Assembly (NCBI GenBank): GCA_030596395.1
Contig: JAUVKF010000001.1
Coordinates: 62,001 to 126,000 of the forward strand
Source: Chlorobiota bacterium
Lineage (GTDB): Bacteria; Bacteroidota; Bacteroidia; Bacteroidales; F082
Length of the DNA stretch: 64,000 bases
Direction of reading: 5' to 3'
This document shows positions 35,864 to 45,003 of the stretch, piece after piece. Position numbers and translations under genes: made by a program. The first letter of the stretch is position 1. Each line of letters starts with the position of its first letter. The notes beneath the pieces were generated by a model, which saw only the letters and a program-made list of their open reading frames with translations, was not told where the DNA came from and made no database searches.

Positions 35864-36760
35864 TTAATCATTGCCTTTAGCAATCCGATAATAATAATCC
35901 GCTTTCTTCTTATTATCCAGCCGATTGTAAATATTTCCCAGGTATTTAGCTGTTCCCGGATTTGGATCTATTGCATAAAGCTTTTTAAAATAGCCAAGCG
36001 AGGTTTTAAAATCAGCCGAAACGATATCCAGTGCTTTCAGGAGTTTTTTGTATTGTTTGTTTGTTTTGTTCTTTTCGTAGGCTTTCAATTCATCCTGGTA
36101 CCTGTTTTCGGCTTTCCAGAAATATCTTTTTGCAGTCCAGTCCAAACCAACCAGGTTATTTTCATCAATCTTTAAAAGATCAGCAGCAATATGTCCGCAA
36201 ACTGAATCATTATCAATTGCTTTATTTACCCGGAAATATTCTTCAAGTTTTACTGAGGTAGATCTTACTTCTCCTGGTAAATTATTCCACGCCTTTACGG
36301 CTTCAGTCCAGTTTTGGCTTTCCACATACAATTCGAATAAACGGGAATGCACTGCAGCTATTTTATCTCCATCAGGATATTTCGACACATAAGTCTCCAT
36401 CTCCTCCATTTCTTTCGACAGGTTATCAATTTCCTGATACAATCCGGCAAGATTGAAATATGTATCCGCATTTACAAAGTTGGAATATTGGTCTTGCTTC
36501 AGGTAATTGATCGCTTTTTCAGTCAGTCCTAACTGACTTGCAGAACTTGCTGCTTCTGCATATACAGGACATTCCTTTGAACGGTCGTTTTGCTCATAAT
36601 ATGCAATCACCGTTTCGAAGTGTTGTAATGCATCATTATAATTCCCCGATTGGTATGCTGTTTCTCCGTTTTGTATGGTGGTACTGATTTGTTTGCTACC
36701 AGAACAGGATGCAAATAAACCAATTAACACAAACAGTATCAGCATGTTGAAAATCCTCAT
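35864..36760 (-). CDS. TPR-containing lipoprotein
   Basis: 298 residues. The lipobox LFASC is at about residues 15-19, so this is a lipoprotein, probably periplasmic-facing. At least four tetratricopeptide-like helical pairs are visible (GETAYQSGNYNDALQHFETV, AINYLKQDQYSNF, TSLGYFKKLYAIDPN, YLGNIYNRLDNKKKADYYYR). TPR proteins act as scaffolds; no partner can be named. Probably monocistronic, with its own promoter. Confidence 0.8.
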   Translation of the reverse strand: MRIFNMLILFVLIGLFASCSGSKQISTTIQNGETAYQSGNYNDALQHFETVIAYYEQNDRSKECPVYAEAASSASQLGLTEKAINYLKQDQYSNFVNADTYFNLAGLYQEIDNLSKEMEEMETYVSKYPDGDKIAAVHSRLFELYVESQNWTEAVKAWNNLPGEVRSTSVKLEEYFRVNKAIDNDSVCGHIAADLLKIDENNLVGLDWTAKRYFWKAENRYQDELKAYEKNKTNKQYKKLLKALDIVSADFKTSLGYFKKLYAIDPNPGTAKYLGNIYNRLDNKKKADYYYRIAKGND

Positions 36761-36786
36761 TTATTTAAGCTTATTGATAAAGGCGG

Positions 36787-36794
36787 CAAATGTA
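36787..36794 (-). promoter_or_regulatory. -7 box for the TPR lipoprotein gene
   Basis: Minus-strand TACATTTG matches TAnnTTTG, 27 bases upstream of the 36760 start. Confidence 0.45.
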
Positions 36795-36855
36795 AAAATA
36801 AACGAGACTAATAAAATTGAATTGGCATAAAATGTGTGTAATCCTGCGGTTATGT

Positions 36856-36863
36856 TATTTTTG
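36856..36863 (+). promoter_or_regulatory. -7 box for the DUF5606-pyrK-pyrD operon
   Basis: TATTTTTG, a full TAnnTTTG match, lies 16 bases before the ATG at 36880. It is divergent from the TPR lipoprotein promoter. Confidence 0.55.
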
Positions 36864-36879
36864 CACAAATTTTTAAGGA

Positions 36880-37359
36880 ATGGATCTAAGTAAAATTTTA
36901 TCAATTTCGGGCAAACCCGGACTATTCAAATTGGTAGGCGAATCGAAATCAAATATTGTTGTTGAATCAATGATTGACGGAAAGCGCGGTCCGGCATTTT
37001 CGCATGAACGCATCAGTACATTAAAAGAGATTAGCATCTATACCGAAACTGAAGATGTGCCATTGGAAGATGTCTTGAAAAAGATTTACGAAATGCATGA
37101 TGGCAAACCGGTTATTGACCCCAAAAAAGCTTCTTCCAATCAATTAAAAGAACTTTTCGGGGAAGTGATACCTGATTATGATAAAGAAGCTGTTTATGTT
37201 TCGGATATGAAAAAGGTTTTTGGCTGGTACAATTTCTTACTTGAGAAGGATATTCTGGAATTCACAGAAGAGGAAGAAGCCGGGGAAACAGCAAAAGAAG
37301 ACACAAAAGAAAAAGGTGAACAGGATAAAACCGACAACGAAGAAGCTGACAAAACCTGA
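36880..37359 (+). CDS. DUF5606 family protein
   Basis: 159 residues, no signal peptide, cytoplasmic. The N-terminal DLSKILSISGKPGLFKLVGE and the segment FSHERISTLKEISIYTETED are characteristic of DUF5606. A highly acidic/Lys-rich tail of about 30 residues follows. Function not known. The stop overlaps the pyrK start (TGATG), which links it to pyrimidine synthesis genes. Confidence 0.85.
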   Translation: MDLSKILSISGKPGLFKLVGESKSNIVVESMIDGKRGPAFSHERISTLKEISIYTETEDVPLEDVLKKIYEMHDGKPVIDPKKASSNQLKELFGEVIPDYDKEAVYVSDMKKVFGWYNFLLEKDILEFTEEEEAGETAKEDTKEKGEQDKTDNEEADKT

Positions 37360-38123
37360 TGAAGAAAATACAGGACTTTAATGTTAAAGAATACAAATGG
37401 CTGAATGACAGCAGCTATGTAATTGTTCTTCAATCCTCATATCCAATTCCTGAAATTAAACCCGGAAATTTTGCTGAAATAGCTGTTCCCAATGCTTCAG
37501 ATGTTTTTTTGCGCAGACCGATATCTGTACTTGATGTTGACCGTGAGTTGAATACATTGAGCTTTTATATAAAGGTCGTAGGAAAAGGAACGAAAAAATT
37601 AAGTGAACTCAATATTGGTGAAAAAGTAAGCATCATTTATCCGCTTGGAAATTCATTCAGTATAAATGGAATTCAAAACGCACTGATTATAGGAGGTGGT
37701 TCAGGTATTGCGCCTTTTGTGTTGCTTGGCAGGAAGTTACAGGAAGAAAAGGTAAATGTCACCTTTTTATTTGGCGCCCGGACGAAAGAAGAAATTGTTC
37801 TTACCGAAGAGTTTTCAAAATATGGTGAGGTGATCTCAACTACTGAAGATGGCAGCATGGGGGAAAAAGGGCTGGTAACCCAGCATTCTGTCTTCAAAGG
37901 CGATTTTCCGTTCGACAAAATCTACACCTGCGGCCCCGATCCGATGATGAAAGCTGTCGCTAAAATTGCCCTGCAAAAGAACATTGATTGTGAAGCCTCG
38001 CTTGAGAATATGATGGCATGTGGTTTTGGCGCCTGCTTATGTTGTGTTACCGAAACCACTTCGGGTAATTTATGTGTTTGCACCGATGGGCCTGTTTTTA
38101 ACTCCAAAGTTTTGAAATGGTAG
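37359..38123 (+). CDS. pyrK: Dihydroorotate dehydrogenase B electron transfer subunit
   Basis: 254 residues. This is the FAD and [2Fe-2S] subunit that passes electrons from dihydroorotate oxidation to NAD+. The FAD-binding region contains RRPISV, the NAD-binding loop GGGSGIAPF and FGARTKEE, and the C-terminal iron-sulfur cysteines lie in CGFGACLCC plus [10 protein letters not shown]. It overlaps pyrD by 7 bases. Confidence 0.93.
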   Translation: MKKIQDFNVKEYKWLNDSSYVIVLQSSYPIPEIKPGNFAEIAVPNASDVFLRRPISVLDVDRELNTLSFYIKVVGKGTKKLSELNIGEKVSIIYPLGNSFSINGIQNALIIGGGSGIAPFVLLGRKLQEEKVNVTFLFGARTKEEIVLTEEFSKYGEVISTTEDGSMGEKGLVTQHSVFKGDFPFDKIYTCGPDPMMKAVAKIALQKNIDCEASLENMMACGFGACLCCVTETTSGNLCVCTDGPVFNSKVLKW

Positions 38124-39028
38124 ATCTAAGTGTAAAATTAAAAGACCTCGAACTGAAAAACCCGGTTACAACTGCTTCGGGTACGTTTGGATTTGGCGAA
38201 GAGTTTGATGATTTTATTGACCTGAACAAATTGGGTGGTATTTTTGTAAAAGGGCTTACCCTTCATCATCGTGAGGGCAATCCGTATCCCAGGATGGCCG
38301 AAACGCCTTCGGGCATGCTCAATGCAGTAGGCCTGCAAAACAAGGGCATTGATTATTTCATCAGCGATATTTACCCTCGCATTAAACATTTAGATACTGA
38401 GATTATTCCCAATGTAAATGGCTCTACTGTTGAAGATTACATTGAAGTAACAGAAAAAATCAACGAAATAGAAGGCATCAACGCCATCGAATTAAATATT
38501 TCCTGCCCGAATGTTAAAGAAGGCGGGATGGCCTTTGGTGTAAGCTGTCCGTCAGCTATTGCTGTTACCGAGGCAGTAAGAAAAGCATACGATAAAACAC
38601 TAATCGTTAAGCTCTCCCCAAACGTTACCGACATCACCGAGATTGCCAAAGGAGTTGAAGATGCAGGAGCTGATGCTGTTTCGCTGGTGAATACATTCCT
38701 GGCCATGGCCATTGATGCAAAAACACGCAAACCCATTCTGTCAACTATCACCGGAGGACTTTCAGGCCCGGCAATCAAGCCTATTGCGCTGCGCATGGTC
38801 TGGCAGGTTTACAATGCAGTGCGGATCCCTGTTTCCGGAATGGGCGGCATAATGAATGCTACCGATGCCATTGAATTCATGCTTGCAGGCGCTTCAACCA
38901 TCCAGGTAGGAACAGCCAATTTTATCGACCCGACAATTTCCATTCAGATCATTGATGGTATTGAGCAGTATTGTGAGGAAAATGGATTTAGTGCAGCAAT
39001 GGATTTAGTTGGAGCGATGGAGGTTTAA
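38117..39028 (+). CDS. pyrD: Dihydroorotate dehydrogenase, class 1B catalytic subunit
   Basis: 303 residues. It oxidises dihydroorotate to orotate using FMN in de novo pyrimidine synthesis. The substrate-binding [13 protein letters not shown] motif lies near residues 132-144, KLSPNVTD near 166 and the FMN-phosphate-binding GMGGI and [12 protein letters not shown] near the end. The overlap with pyrK and the presence of pyrK support class 1B (NAD-dependent). A 9-bp hairpin lies after the stop. Confidence 0.95.
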   Translation: MVDLSVKLKDLELKNPVTTASGTFGFGEEFDDFIDLNKLGGIFVKGLTLHHREGNPYPRMAETPSGMLNAVGLQNKGIDYFISDIYPRIKHLDTEIIPNVNGSTVEDYIEVTEKINEIEGINAIELNISCPNVKEGGMAFGVSCPSAIAVTEAVRKAYDKTLIVKLSPNVTDITEIAKGVEDAGADAVSLVNTFLAMAIDAKTRKPILSTITGGLSGPAIKPIALRMVWQVYNAVRIPVSGMGGIMNATDAIEFMLAGASTIQVGTANFIDPTISIQIIDGIEQYCEENGFSAAMDLVGAMEV

Positions 39029-39051
39029 TTTTTAAAAATTATCACTTTAAC

Positions 39052-39076
39052 TGTTTTAAGCTTGCAACTTAAAACA
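39052..39076 (+). terminator. Hairpin after pyrD
   Basis: TGTTTTAAG/CTTAAAACA, a 9-bp stem with a 7-base loop. No T-run follows, so termination is only possible. It lies between convergent genes. Confidence 0.4.
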
Positions 39077-39107
39077 CTAATAGCCTGTAGTTTAGGCCAG
39101 ATAAAAA

Positions 39108-39728
39108 TTATTTATATAAAAAATCCAATTCTTTGTAATCCTTTCGTGTAATTTTTGGCAGGTTTACTTCTTCGACTTCAAGATTCAATGAATCTGCAAT
39201 AAATTTTACCAGTTTCTCCTGGTTGTAGCTTAAACTACTTACCACATCTTCTGATGGAAAATCATCATGGTGACGATGCCACAATTTAGCTATTTCCAAT
39301 TCCTGTTTATATAAAGGTTTTTCTGCTGCTCTTACCATCCATTTAAAATTGGTCATTGTGTTTTGGTCAGCACCTGATACGTCTTTCATTCCTTTTTTGT
39401 CAACGGCATAATGTGCGGAGGCATAATATGTTCCGGTCGCAACCATATCCTCATCAGGGACAAGTATCACCTGGATCAAATCATATTCTCTATACTTTTT
39501 ATGAAGCTCAATAGCAGCCAGAATCGTTGTTTGGGCAAACTCATCATAAGTGTTGGCTTCAGAAGTGATAAACCACATTTTTGCATTTCTATTTTCACTG
39601 TGTAATGTAATTTCGTGTTCTCCAACAAGTTTATAGGGTTTTGCCTGTGTTAGATATGATTCATATTTTTCACAGGATGAAAGAGATAAGAAGATAATGG
39701 AAAGGGTAAAGATGAATATAGATTTCAT
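39108..39728 (-). CDS. Uncharacterised lipoprotein (possibly DUF4875-like)
   Basis: 206 residues. The lipobox SLSSC follows the signal segment. The body has ANTYDEFAQTTILAAIELHKKY and LIQVILVPDEDMVATG, which resemble the DUF4875 pattern as I recall it; that assignment is tentative. No catalytic motif. It is convergent with pyrD. Confidence 0.55.
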   Translation of the reverse strand: MKSIFIFTLSIIFLSLSSCEKYESYLTQAKPYKLVGEHEITLHSENRNAKMWFITSEANTYDEFAQTTILAAIELHKKYREYDLIQVILVPDEDMVATGTYYASAHYAVDKKGMKDVSGADQNTMTNFKWMVRAAEKPLYKQELEIAKLWHRHHDDFPSEDVVSSLSYNQEKLVKFIADSLNLEVEEVNLPKITRKDYKELDFLYK

Positions 39729-39947
39729 TGTTAGGGTATTTTACAGAGGTTAATACTACCAAACTAAGTGCCAGGATTTATTCTTTTTCAGCTCTCTCCC
39801 TCAATCCCCCTATCTTCACAAAGAAAGGGAGCGAGTTGATAGCATTAAATAACTGCAGAAATTTGGAAAATTCCAAATTTTTCTATCTTTACTCTTGGAA
39901 AAGGCTAATAATTACAATTAATTCGAAAAAGATTTAACACCAGGTTA

Positions 39948-40742
39948 ATGAGGATCTGCGCATCATTTCTTTTAGTTATAGCCTTGACAGTCAATGTTTT
40001 TGCTCAGAGTCCCGGTGGGTTCAACTATCAGGCAATCGTGAGGGATGCCAATCAAAATGTCGTTTCAAACCAAACTGTAGGAATTCAAATATCCATCAAA
40101 CAAGGAAGTGCAAACGGACCGACTGTTTACCAGGAAACATTTGCCCCATTTTCAAATGATTATGGCTTGATCAACCTCGAGATTGGAACAGGCTCAGTAG
40201 TAAGTGGCGCATTTTCTGTCATCGACTGGGCACAAGGCCCCTATTTTATGGAAACGGCAATGGACCTCAGTGGGGGTACAAATTATATAGTTATGGGTGC
40301 CAGCCAGTTGCGAAGTGTACCTTATGCACTGCACGCCGGAGTTGCTGAAAGTTTAGCTGAAAAATCTTATTCGGTTAACGACAGGGCGCATGGCGGTATT
40401 GTTTTCTATGTGAATGAAGAAGGAACCCATGGACTTGTGGCGGCTTTCGACGACCAGCTTACCAACACAGACTGGTACGGGGCTAATGACAACCTCAATA
40501 ATTCTGTTTACCATGATAAAGCCGGTTCAACCTATATGGACTGGAGGCTTCCCACAAAATTTGAACTCAACCTGATGTATCAGCGCAAAAGTATCATTAA
40601 TAATTTCACACGTGACTTTTATTGGAGTTCTATTGAGGCAAATAATGGAAATAGTGCCTGGGGGCAGAGTTTTGATGATGGAGAGCAAAAAATCAAGGAG
40701 AAATTGTCAGAAGGCTCAGTCAGGCTGGTACGGACATTTTAA
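39948..40742 (+). CDS. Secreted protein with C-terminal Lcl/DUF1566-like domain
   Basis: 264 residues with signal peptide (cut after VFAQ). The N-terminal ~110 residues (GFNYQAIVRDANQNVVSNQTV, then GLINLEIGTG) resemble the fibre-like beta domain common in Bacteroidota secreted proteins. After the SYSVNDRAHGGIVFYV linker, the C-terminal part carries DWRLPTKFELNLMY and FYWSSIEANNGNSAWGQSF, typical of Lcl/DUF1566 domains, which are C-type-lectin-like. Probably a surface-exposed binding protein; the partner is unknown. Confidence 0.75.
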   Translation: MRICASFLLVIALTVNVFAQSPGGFNYQAIVRDANQNVVSNQTVGIQISIKQGSANGPTVYQETFAPFSNDYGLINLEIGTGSVVSGAFSVIDWAQGPYFMETAMDLSGGTNYIVMGASQLRSVPYALHAGVAESLAEKSYSVNDRAHGGIVFYVNEEGTHGLVAAFDDQLTNTDWYGANDNLNNSVYHDKAGSTYMDWRLPTKFELNLMYQRKSIINNFTRDFYWSSIEANNGNSAWGQSFDDGEQKIKEKLSEGSVRLVRTF

Positions 40743-40760
40743 TTACATAATCTTCATGAT

Positions 40761-40785
40761 AAAAAAAGCCACATTTCTGTGGCTT
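40761..40785 (-). terminator. Rho-independent terminator of tRNA-Val
   Basis: AAGCCACA/TGTGGCTT with loop TTTC (40766-40785). On the minus strand it is followed by a run of seven T (40761-40767 complement), so it terminates the tRNA transcript; on the plus strand it may also serve the gene ending at 40742. Confidence 0.85.
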
Positions 40786-40792
40786 TATTGTG

Positions 40793-40867
40793 TGGGCGAT
40801 ATAGGATTCGAACCTATGACCCCTTGGGTGTAAACCAAGTGCTCTGAACCAGCTGAGCTAATCGCCC
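40793..40867 (-). tRNA. tRNA-Val (anticodon UAC)
   Basis: 75 bases on the minus strand: acceptor stem GGGCGAT/ATCGCCC, D-arm AGCTCAGCTGGTTCAGAGCA, anticodon stem CTTGG/CCAAG with loop TTTACAC (anticodon TAC), T-arm with GGTTCGAATCC and discriminator A. The CCA end is not encoded. Confidence 0.97.
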
Positions 40868-40895
40868 TTTCCCGGAGCTTCTTATTGTTGTGAAC

Positions 40896-40915
40896 CTCCC
40901 GATAACTATCAGGAG
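40896..40915. repeat. Degenerate CCCGATAGCTATCGGG-type palindrome
   Basis: CTCCCGATAACTATCAGGAG, a decayed version of the perfect palindrome at 57602-57621, lies just upstream of the tRNA gene (relative to its transcription). Confidence 0.55.
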
Positions 40916-41107
40916 AGTTAAGCTCCCTTGCTTGAAAAGCGGCTGCAAATATACTGCTAATTTAATCCCTTGCAAGAGAATACAGATTTTTTTAAAATAT
41001 TGGCCAAAAGCACTTGGGTTAAGTCATCACAGTACGTGGTGAAGCTTTTGATCAGATGCTGTTTACGAAAACAAAAAAATTGAAATGACACCCTTAAACT
41101 GTCTGAA

Positions 41108-41449
41108 TTACCGATCACCGAATAAGTAGGCTCTGAGCTTCCATACCCTGGAACGTTTTGCCTTTTGAATCTTTCGTAAACCACCGGTTTTTCGTAATTC
41201 TTTAACAGCTTCAGAGATAGATGGATTCATCTTGATGCTGATATTTCTCTTGTCATGAATATACCCCGAGTTAATATACCTGCTGATTACCTGGAACAGG
41301 TGCCAGTAACGTTCCTTTTTTTCAGTGTCCTTTAAATCTTCCAGATGTTCAAATGCAGCTAATTTACTTGTATTCGACTCCTTTTCTTCTACAAGTTGCT
41401 GTAAAATAAGGTCAGTCAGATTAAGCTCTCGTTCGGTTAAAATATCCAT
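41108..41449 (-). CDS. Small hypothetical protein
   Basis: 113 residues, mostly helical and charged: an acidic N-terminal half (LTDLILQQLVEEKESNTSKL) and a basic C-terminal half (LRKIQKAKRSRVWKLRAYLF). I do not recognise the family. It has no signal peptide. No TAnnTTTG box was found upstream. It lies between the tRNA gene and the decayed radical SAM fragment, so it may be accessory DNA. Confidence 0.45.
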   Translation of the reverse strand: MDILTERELNLTDLILQQLVEEKESNTSKLAAFEHLEDLKDTEKKERYWHLFQVISRYINSGYIHDKRNISIKMNPSISEAVKELRKTGGLRKIQKAKRSRVWKLRAYLFGDR

Positions 41450-41692
41450 GTAAGAAAAGAATTAAATCTTTATATAAAAGTAGAAAAACATTTGCCAGTT
41501 AATGTATCTCGTTAATAACTCTTGTCACTTTTTTTAGAGTCTGATAAACAAATTGTTATCAACAGGAAATTTAAAAAGTTATCAACGCTATGATTTTATC
41601 CTATTCAAACCAACCTATCAGGAGATGGATTTACAGGAAGGTTGGAGGCAAAAAAAACAGAATTCTCTTCTGATGTGTTTTAAAAACACTTT

Positions 41693-41972
41693 CCCTGCCA
41701 CGTCTTTTGCTTTTTCAATTCCTTTTCAATAACCACGTTGCTTTGATCGTTACGGATAAGCCCCCAGCCGGGCCGGGCCAAAATACGAGTGGGAACCTCA
41801 GCTGCAAATCACTCAATGATGAATGATGGATTCAGTTTCTCAATAAACCGAATGATGAAATCAATATAATCTTCAAACGAAAACAAGTCGTACACTCTTG
41901 CGTTTCTTGCAAAGTCTTTCGCCATAGCTGTGCCCTGTACGATTTGCTGATGGTTTAATTTTGTGTTCATTC
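41693..41972 (-). pseudogene. Decayed 3' fragment of a TIGR01212 radical SAM gene
   Basis: About 280 bases matching 43923-44212, the 3' end of the intact radical SAM gene, at roughly 80-85% by eye in the same orientation. On the minus strand it encodes the last ~90 residues up to WQGKCF, but a TGA replaces the Arg codon in the FIIERFAGEV segment and small indels are present. Nothing of the N-terminal domain remains. The surrounding 41450-42096 gap otherwise holds only the promoter of the WbqC-family gene. Confidence 0.85.
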
Positions 41973-42049
41973 AACCAACTTGGTTTATAAATGTTGAAAA
42001 AAATAGAGTTAGTTGTGACTTTGTGTGTGTGTCTTGGTTACTAATTTTA

Positions 42050-42057
42050 TAATTTTG
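42050..42057 (+). promoter_or_regulatory. -7 box for the WbqC/FemAB-like pair
   Basis: TAATTTTG matches TAnnTTTG, 39 bases before the ATG at 42097; it lies inside the longer frame that could begin at 42025 and so favours the 42097 start. Confidence 0.45.
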
Positions 42058-42096
42058 AAATGGAGTTACAAATTAAATGTTGTAAATTATGATTTT

Positions 42097-42807
42097 ATGA
42101 AGTTAGGGATCATGCAACCCTATTTCCTGCCTCATTTGGGTTATTACTCAATTATTAAGCGTACGGACAAATGGATATTCAACGATGAAGTACAAATGAT
42201 TCGTCAAGGTTGGGTCGAACGAAATAGGATTTTGAAACAGCAGGGGGGATGGCATTATATTCGTGTTCCGTTGGTAAAGTTTTCTCATACTACACCGATT
42301 AAGTATATACAGATAAGAAACAATGAGGATTGGAATGGAAAAATTCTTGATCAACTGAAACATTATAAAAGTAAAGCTCCTTATTACAAGAAAGTTATAA
42401 AATTTTTGAATTATGCATTTGAGGCTGAATTTGACACAATCACAGTACAAAATGCCCATTTGATAGAATTAACTTGTGAATATATCGGACTTGATTTTAA
42501 CTATGAGATACTTTCGGACCTTGACATAGATTTGTCAGATATTAATGAACCTGATGAATGGTCGCTGATTATTTGCAAAAAGTTAGGTTATAATCATTAT
42601 ATAAATCCAATACTTGGCAAGCAGTTCTACAACAGGAAAAAGTATGAGGATAATAATATCAAACTTAATTTCCTTCGTATGGATTCATATTCATATGACC
42701 AGGGTTCTAAAGAGTTTGTTGATGGGCTTAGCATTATAGATGTGATGATGTTCAACTCCCCTGCAGAGATTAATCAAATGCTTGATGAATATCAATTGGA
42801 TGGATAA
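42097..42807 (+). CDS. WbqC family protein
   Basis: 236 residues from MKLGIMQPYFLPHLGYY, the conserved N-terminus of the family. Further family features are VQMIRQGWVERNRI near residue 35 and the KQFYNRKKYEDNNI segment near 170. WbqC-like proteins occur in O-antigen and surface glycan gene clusters; the reaction is not established. The FemAB-like gene follows after 2 bases. The gene is visibly more AT-rich than the radical SAM gene next to it. Confidence 0.85.
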   Translation: MKLGIMQPYFLPHLGYYSIIKRTDKWIFNDEVQMIRQGWVERNRILKQQGGWHYIRVPLVKFSHTTPIKYIQIRNNEDWNGKILDQLKHYKSKAPYYKKVIKFLNYAFEAEFDTITVQNAHLIELTCEYIGLDFNYEILSDLDIDLSDINEPDEWSLIICKKLGYNHYINPILGKQFYNRKKYEDNNIKLNFLRMDSYSYDQGSKEFVDGLSIIDVMMFNSPAEINQMLDEYQLDG

Positions 42808-42809
42808 TA

Positions 42810-43883
42810 ATGGAAAAATTGCGTGTCGATCGAATAAATAATCTCTCAACTTTTGAAGGGATTAAAAAAGATTGGGAGCAGTTGTATAAATCGGACTCCA
42901 ATTCACACGTTTATATCTCCTGGTTATGGCTGTATAGTTGGTTTTCCACAACACCTTATAAATGGGTTGTGCTAGGCGTGAAAAATGAATACACTTCCAC
43001 TTATGTTGCTTTCTTGCCGCTGACAATTTACAATCGTGGATCATTTGGGATTTATCCGATTCGCGAAATTGTATATGGAGGAAAACCCATTTCAATCTAT
43101 TCTGGTTTTTTATGCTCACCGGATTTCGAATTTATAGCAATTAGGCTTTTGGCATCTTATATTCAGTCAAATCTCAGCTGGGACATCTTTCATTTTAATG
43201 CTACAAAAGACCCCCGGTTGGGCACCTTTTTAGATGCGTTTCCAAATTCTAAATTTTCTGTTGAGGTAAGCAAAAGTCTTTCATCACTATGTATTACATT
43301 ACCGGACGATTATCAAACCTATTTAAGCCACTATATTGGAAAGCGTACCAGGAAGATGATCAGGGTCACGACAAAATACATAAAGGAAAACGAAAGATAC
43401 AAGATAACTTATTCTACAGCAAACACCATTGACGGAGATGTAGATGCATTGTGCGAGCTATGGTTCAGTCGATGGCAAAAAAAACGTGAAGTGAAATGGC
43501 ACAGGAATACATTGCATCATTTTTTTGAGAATAATTTATTAAGATTAAGTATTATTTGGGATGGAGAGATTGCTGTTTCTGCCGCTGCCGGTCTTATTGA
43601 TCCTGAAAATAAAACCTATAATGCATATATTACAAGTTATAATCCTGATTATTCGAAAATATCACCTGGTACTGTTTTAGGTGCAGAGAATATTAAACTG
43701 GCCATTGAACAGGGTTATAAATACTATGATTTTGCTCGTGGTTTGGACCCTTATAAGCAATCATTTGGCCCGAAAGAGTATCAAACAAAAAATGTGTCAA
43801 TTAAAAGAAAACGTTTGAAAACGGCATTAACTTTAATGATGATGAAACAAGTGAAAAGTGTTTTTAAGAAATTATTGAAGTAA
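42810..43883 (+). CDS. GNAT/FemAB-like protein (BioF2-like acetyltransferase domain)
   Basis: 357 residues, cytoplasmic. The central-to-C-terminal part (about 165-310) has YLSHYIGKRTRKMIRVTTKYI, LCELWFSRWQKKREVKWHRN, SAAAGLIDPENKTYNAYITSYNPDY and AIEQGYKYYDFARGLDPYKQ, the pattern of CelD/BioF2-like acetyltransferase domains. Probably acylates a surface glycan precursor, in line with the WbqC partner 2 bases upstream. Substrate unknown. AT-rich like its partner. Confidence 0.8.
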   Translation: MEKLRVDRINNLSTFEGIKKDWEQLYKSDSNSHVYISWLWLYSWFSTTPYKWVVLGVKNEYTSTYVAFLPLTIYNRGSFGIYPIREIVYGGKPISIYSGFLCSPDFEFIAIRLLASYIQSNLSWDIFHFNATKDPRLGTFLDAFPNSKFSVEVSKSLSSLCITLPDDYQTYLSHYIGKRTRKMIRVTTKYIKENERYKITYSTANTIDGDVDALCELWFSRWQKKREVKWHRNTLHHFFENNLLRLSIIWDGEIAVSAAAGLIDPENKTYNAYITSYNPDYSKISPGTVLGAENIKLAIEQGYKYYDFARGLDPYKQSFGPKEYQTKNVSIKRKRLKTALTLMMMKQVKSVFKKLLK

Positions 43884-43910
43884 AAAAAATTGAAGAATCA
43901 CTTCAAGGAT

Positions 43911-44849
43911 TTAATAATACTTCCCCTGCCACGTATCCCGTTTTTCCATTTCTTTCTCGATAGCAACATTAATCTGGTCATTTCTGATAAGCCCCCATCC
44001 AGGCCCAGCCAGGAAACGAGGGGGAACCTCACCTGCAAACCGCTCAATGATGAATGAAGGATTCAGTTTCTCGGTAAACCGAATGATGAAATCAATATAA
44101 TCTTCAAACGAAAACAAGTTGTATGATCGTGGGTTTTTTGCAAAGTCTTTTGCCATGGCTGTGCCTTGTACGATTTGCAGTTGGTGGAATTTTATGGAAT
44201 TCAGTGGCAATTGGTTTATTTTATTTACCGATTCCATCATCATTTGTCTGCTTTCGCCCGGCAGGCCAAAAATAAAATGAGCACCCACATTTAATCCATG
44301 CGCTGCTGATTTGGAAATAGAATCGATGGCTTGCGCAAATGTATCGGCCCTGTTAATTCTACTGAGCGTTTGGTTATAAATACTTTCAACGCCGTATTCA
44401 ATAACGATATAATGTTTCTCCGATAACTGTTTCAGGTAATCGAGAATCTCATCATTCACGCAATCTGCACGGGTTCCAATAACCAATCCGATCACACCTT
44501 GCAGTGACAAAGCATCTTCATACAGTTTTTTCAGGTGGGGAAGTGGGGCATAGGTGTTTGAATATGGTTGAAAATAAACCAGGTATTTATTTGCCCTTCG
44601 GTACCTGACTTTATGAAATTCAATGCCTTCTTTTACCTGTTGATTAATTGGCTTTTTCGGATCACAATACGAAGGGTTAAAAGCGTCGTTATTGCAATAG
44701 GTACAACCACCTCTGGCCTTTGTTCCATCCCGGTTAGGGCACGCAAAACCTGCATCCACACTAATCTTCTGCACCCTTTCTCCAAAAAGGTTTTTAAAAT
44801 GAGGGGCGTAGGCATTGTATCGACGGTTGTGTCCCCAGGGGTAAGTCAT
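43911..44849 (-). CDS. TIGR01212 family radical SAM protein (YhcC-like)
   Basis: 312 residues. The [4Fe-4S] cysteines are Cys37, Cys49 and Cys52 (CPNRDGTKARGGCTYC), the spacing typical of TIGR01212. VIGTRADCVNDEILDYL and VEYGVES-like segments (IVIEYGVESIYNQTL) follow in the barrel. The family is implicated in tRNA modification chemistry, but the exact reaction is not settled. Its 3' 290 bases are present as a decayed copy at 41693-41972. Confidence 0.92.
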   Translation of the reverse strand: MTYPWGHNRRYNAYAPHFKNLFGERVQKISVDAGFACPNRDGTKARGGCTYCNNDAFNPSYCDPKKPINQQVKEGIEFHKVRYRRANKYLVYFQPYSNTYAPLPHLKKLYEDALSLQGVIGLVIGTRADCVNDEILDYLKQLSEKHYIVIEYGVESIYNQTLSRINRADTFAQAIDSISKSAAHGLNVGAHFIFGLPGESRQMMMESVNKINQLPLNSIKFHQLQIVQGTAMAKDFAKNPRSYNLFSFEDYIDFIIRFTEKLNPSFIIERFAGEVPPRFLAGPGWGLIRNDQINVAIEKEMEKRDTWQGKYY

Positions 44850-44877
44850 AATTCAAATCTGTTTTTTCATAGGATTG

Positions 44878-44885
44878 CAAAAATA
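44878..44885 (-). promoter_or_regulatory. -7 box for the radical SAM gene
   Basis: Minus-strand TATTTTTG, 29 bases upstream of the 44849 start. Confidence 0.5.
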
Positions 44886-44944
44886 TCGAACATCGAATAA
44901 TAAATAAGGAATATCGAGGTGATTAGCAGAAAATATTTCATATT

Positions 44945-44975
44945 CAATAAAAAAAGCAGGACTTTCGCCCTGCTT
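44945..44975 (-). terminator. Rho-independent terminator of the POT transporter gene
   Basis: AAGCAGG/CCTGCTT stem with loop around CGAAAGT, followed on the minus strand by seven T. It begins about 30 bases after the stop at 45004. Confidence 0.85.
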
Positions 44976-45003
44976 AATATCTTATCTAAATTTGATCGAT
45001 ATA

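Noticed and set aside
39052-39076. Confident terminator after pyrD
   Set aside because: Good stem but no T-run, so kept at low confidence only.
41450-41692. Promoter or regulatory RNA between the 41108 gene and the decayed radical SAM fragment
   Set aside because: No consensus box, hairpin of note or conserved structure was seen.
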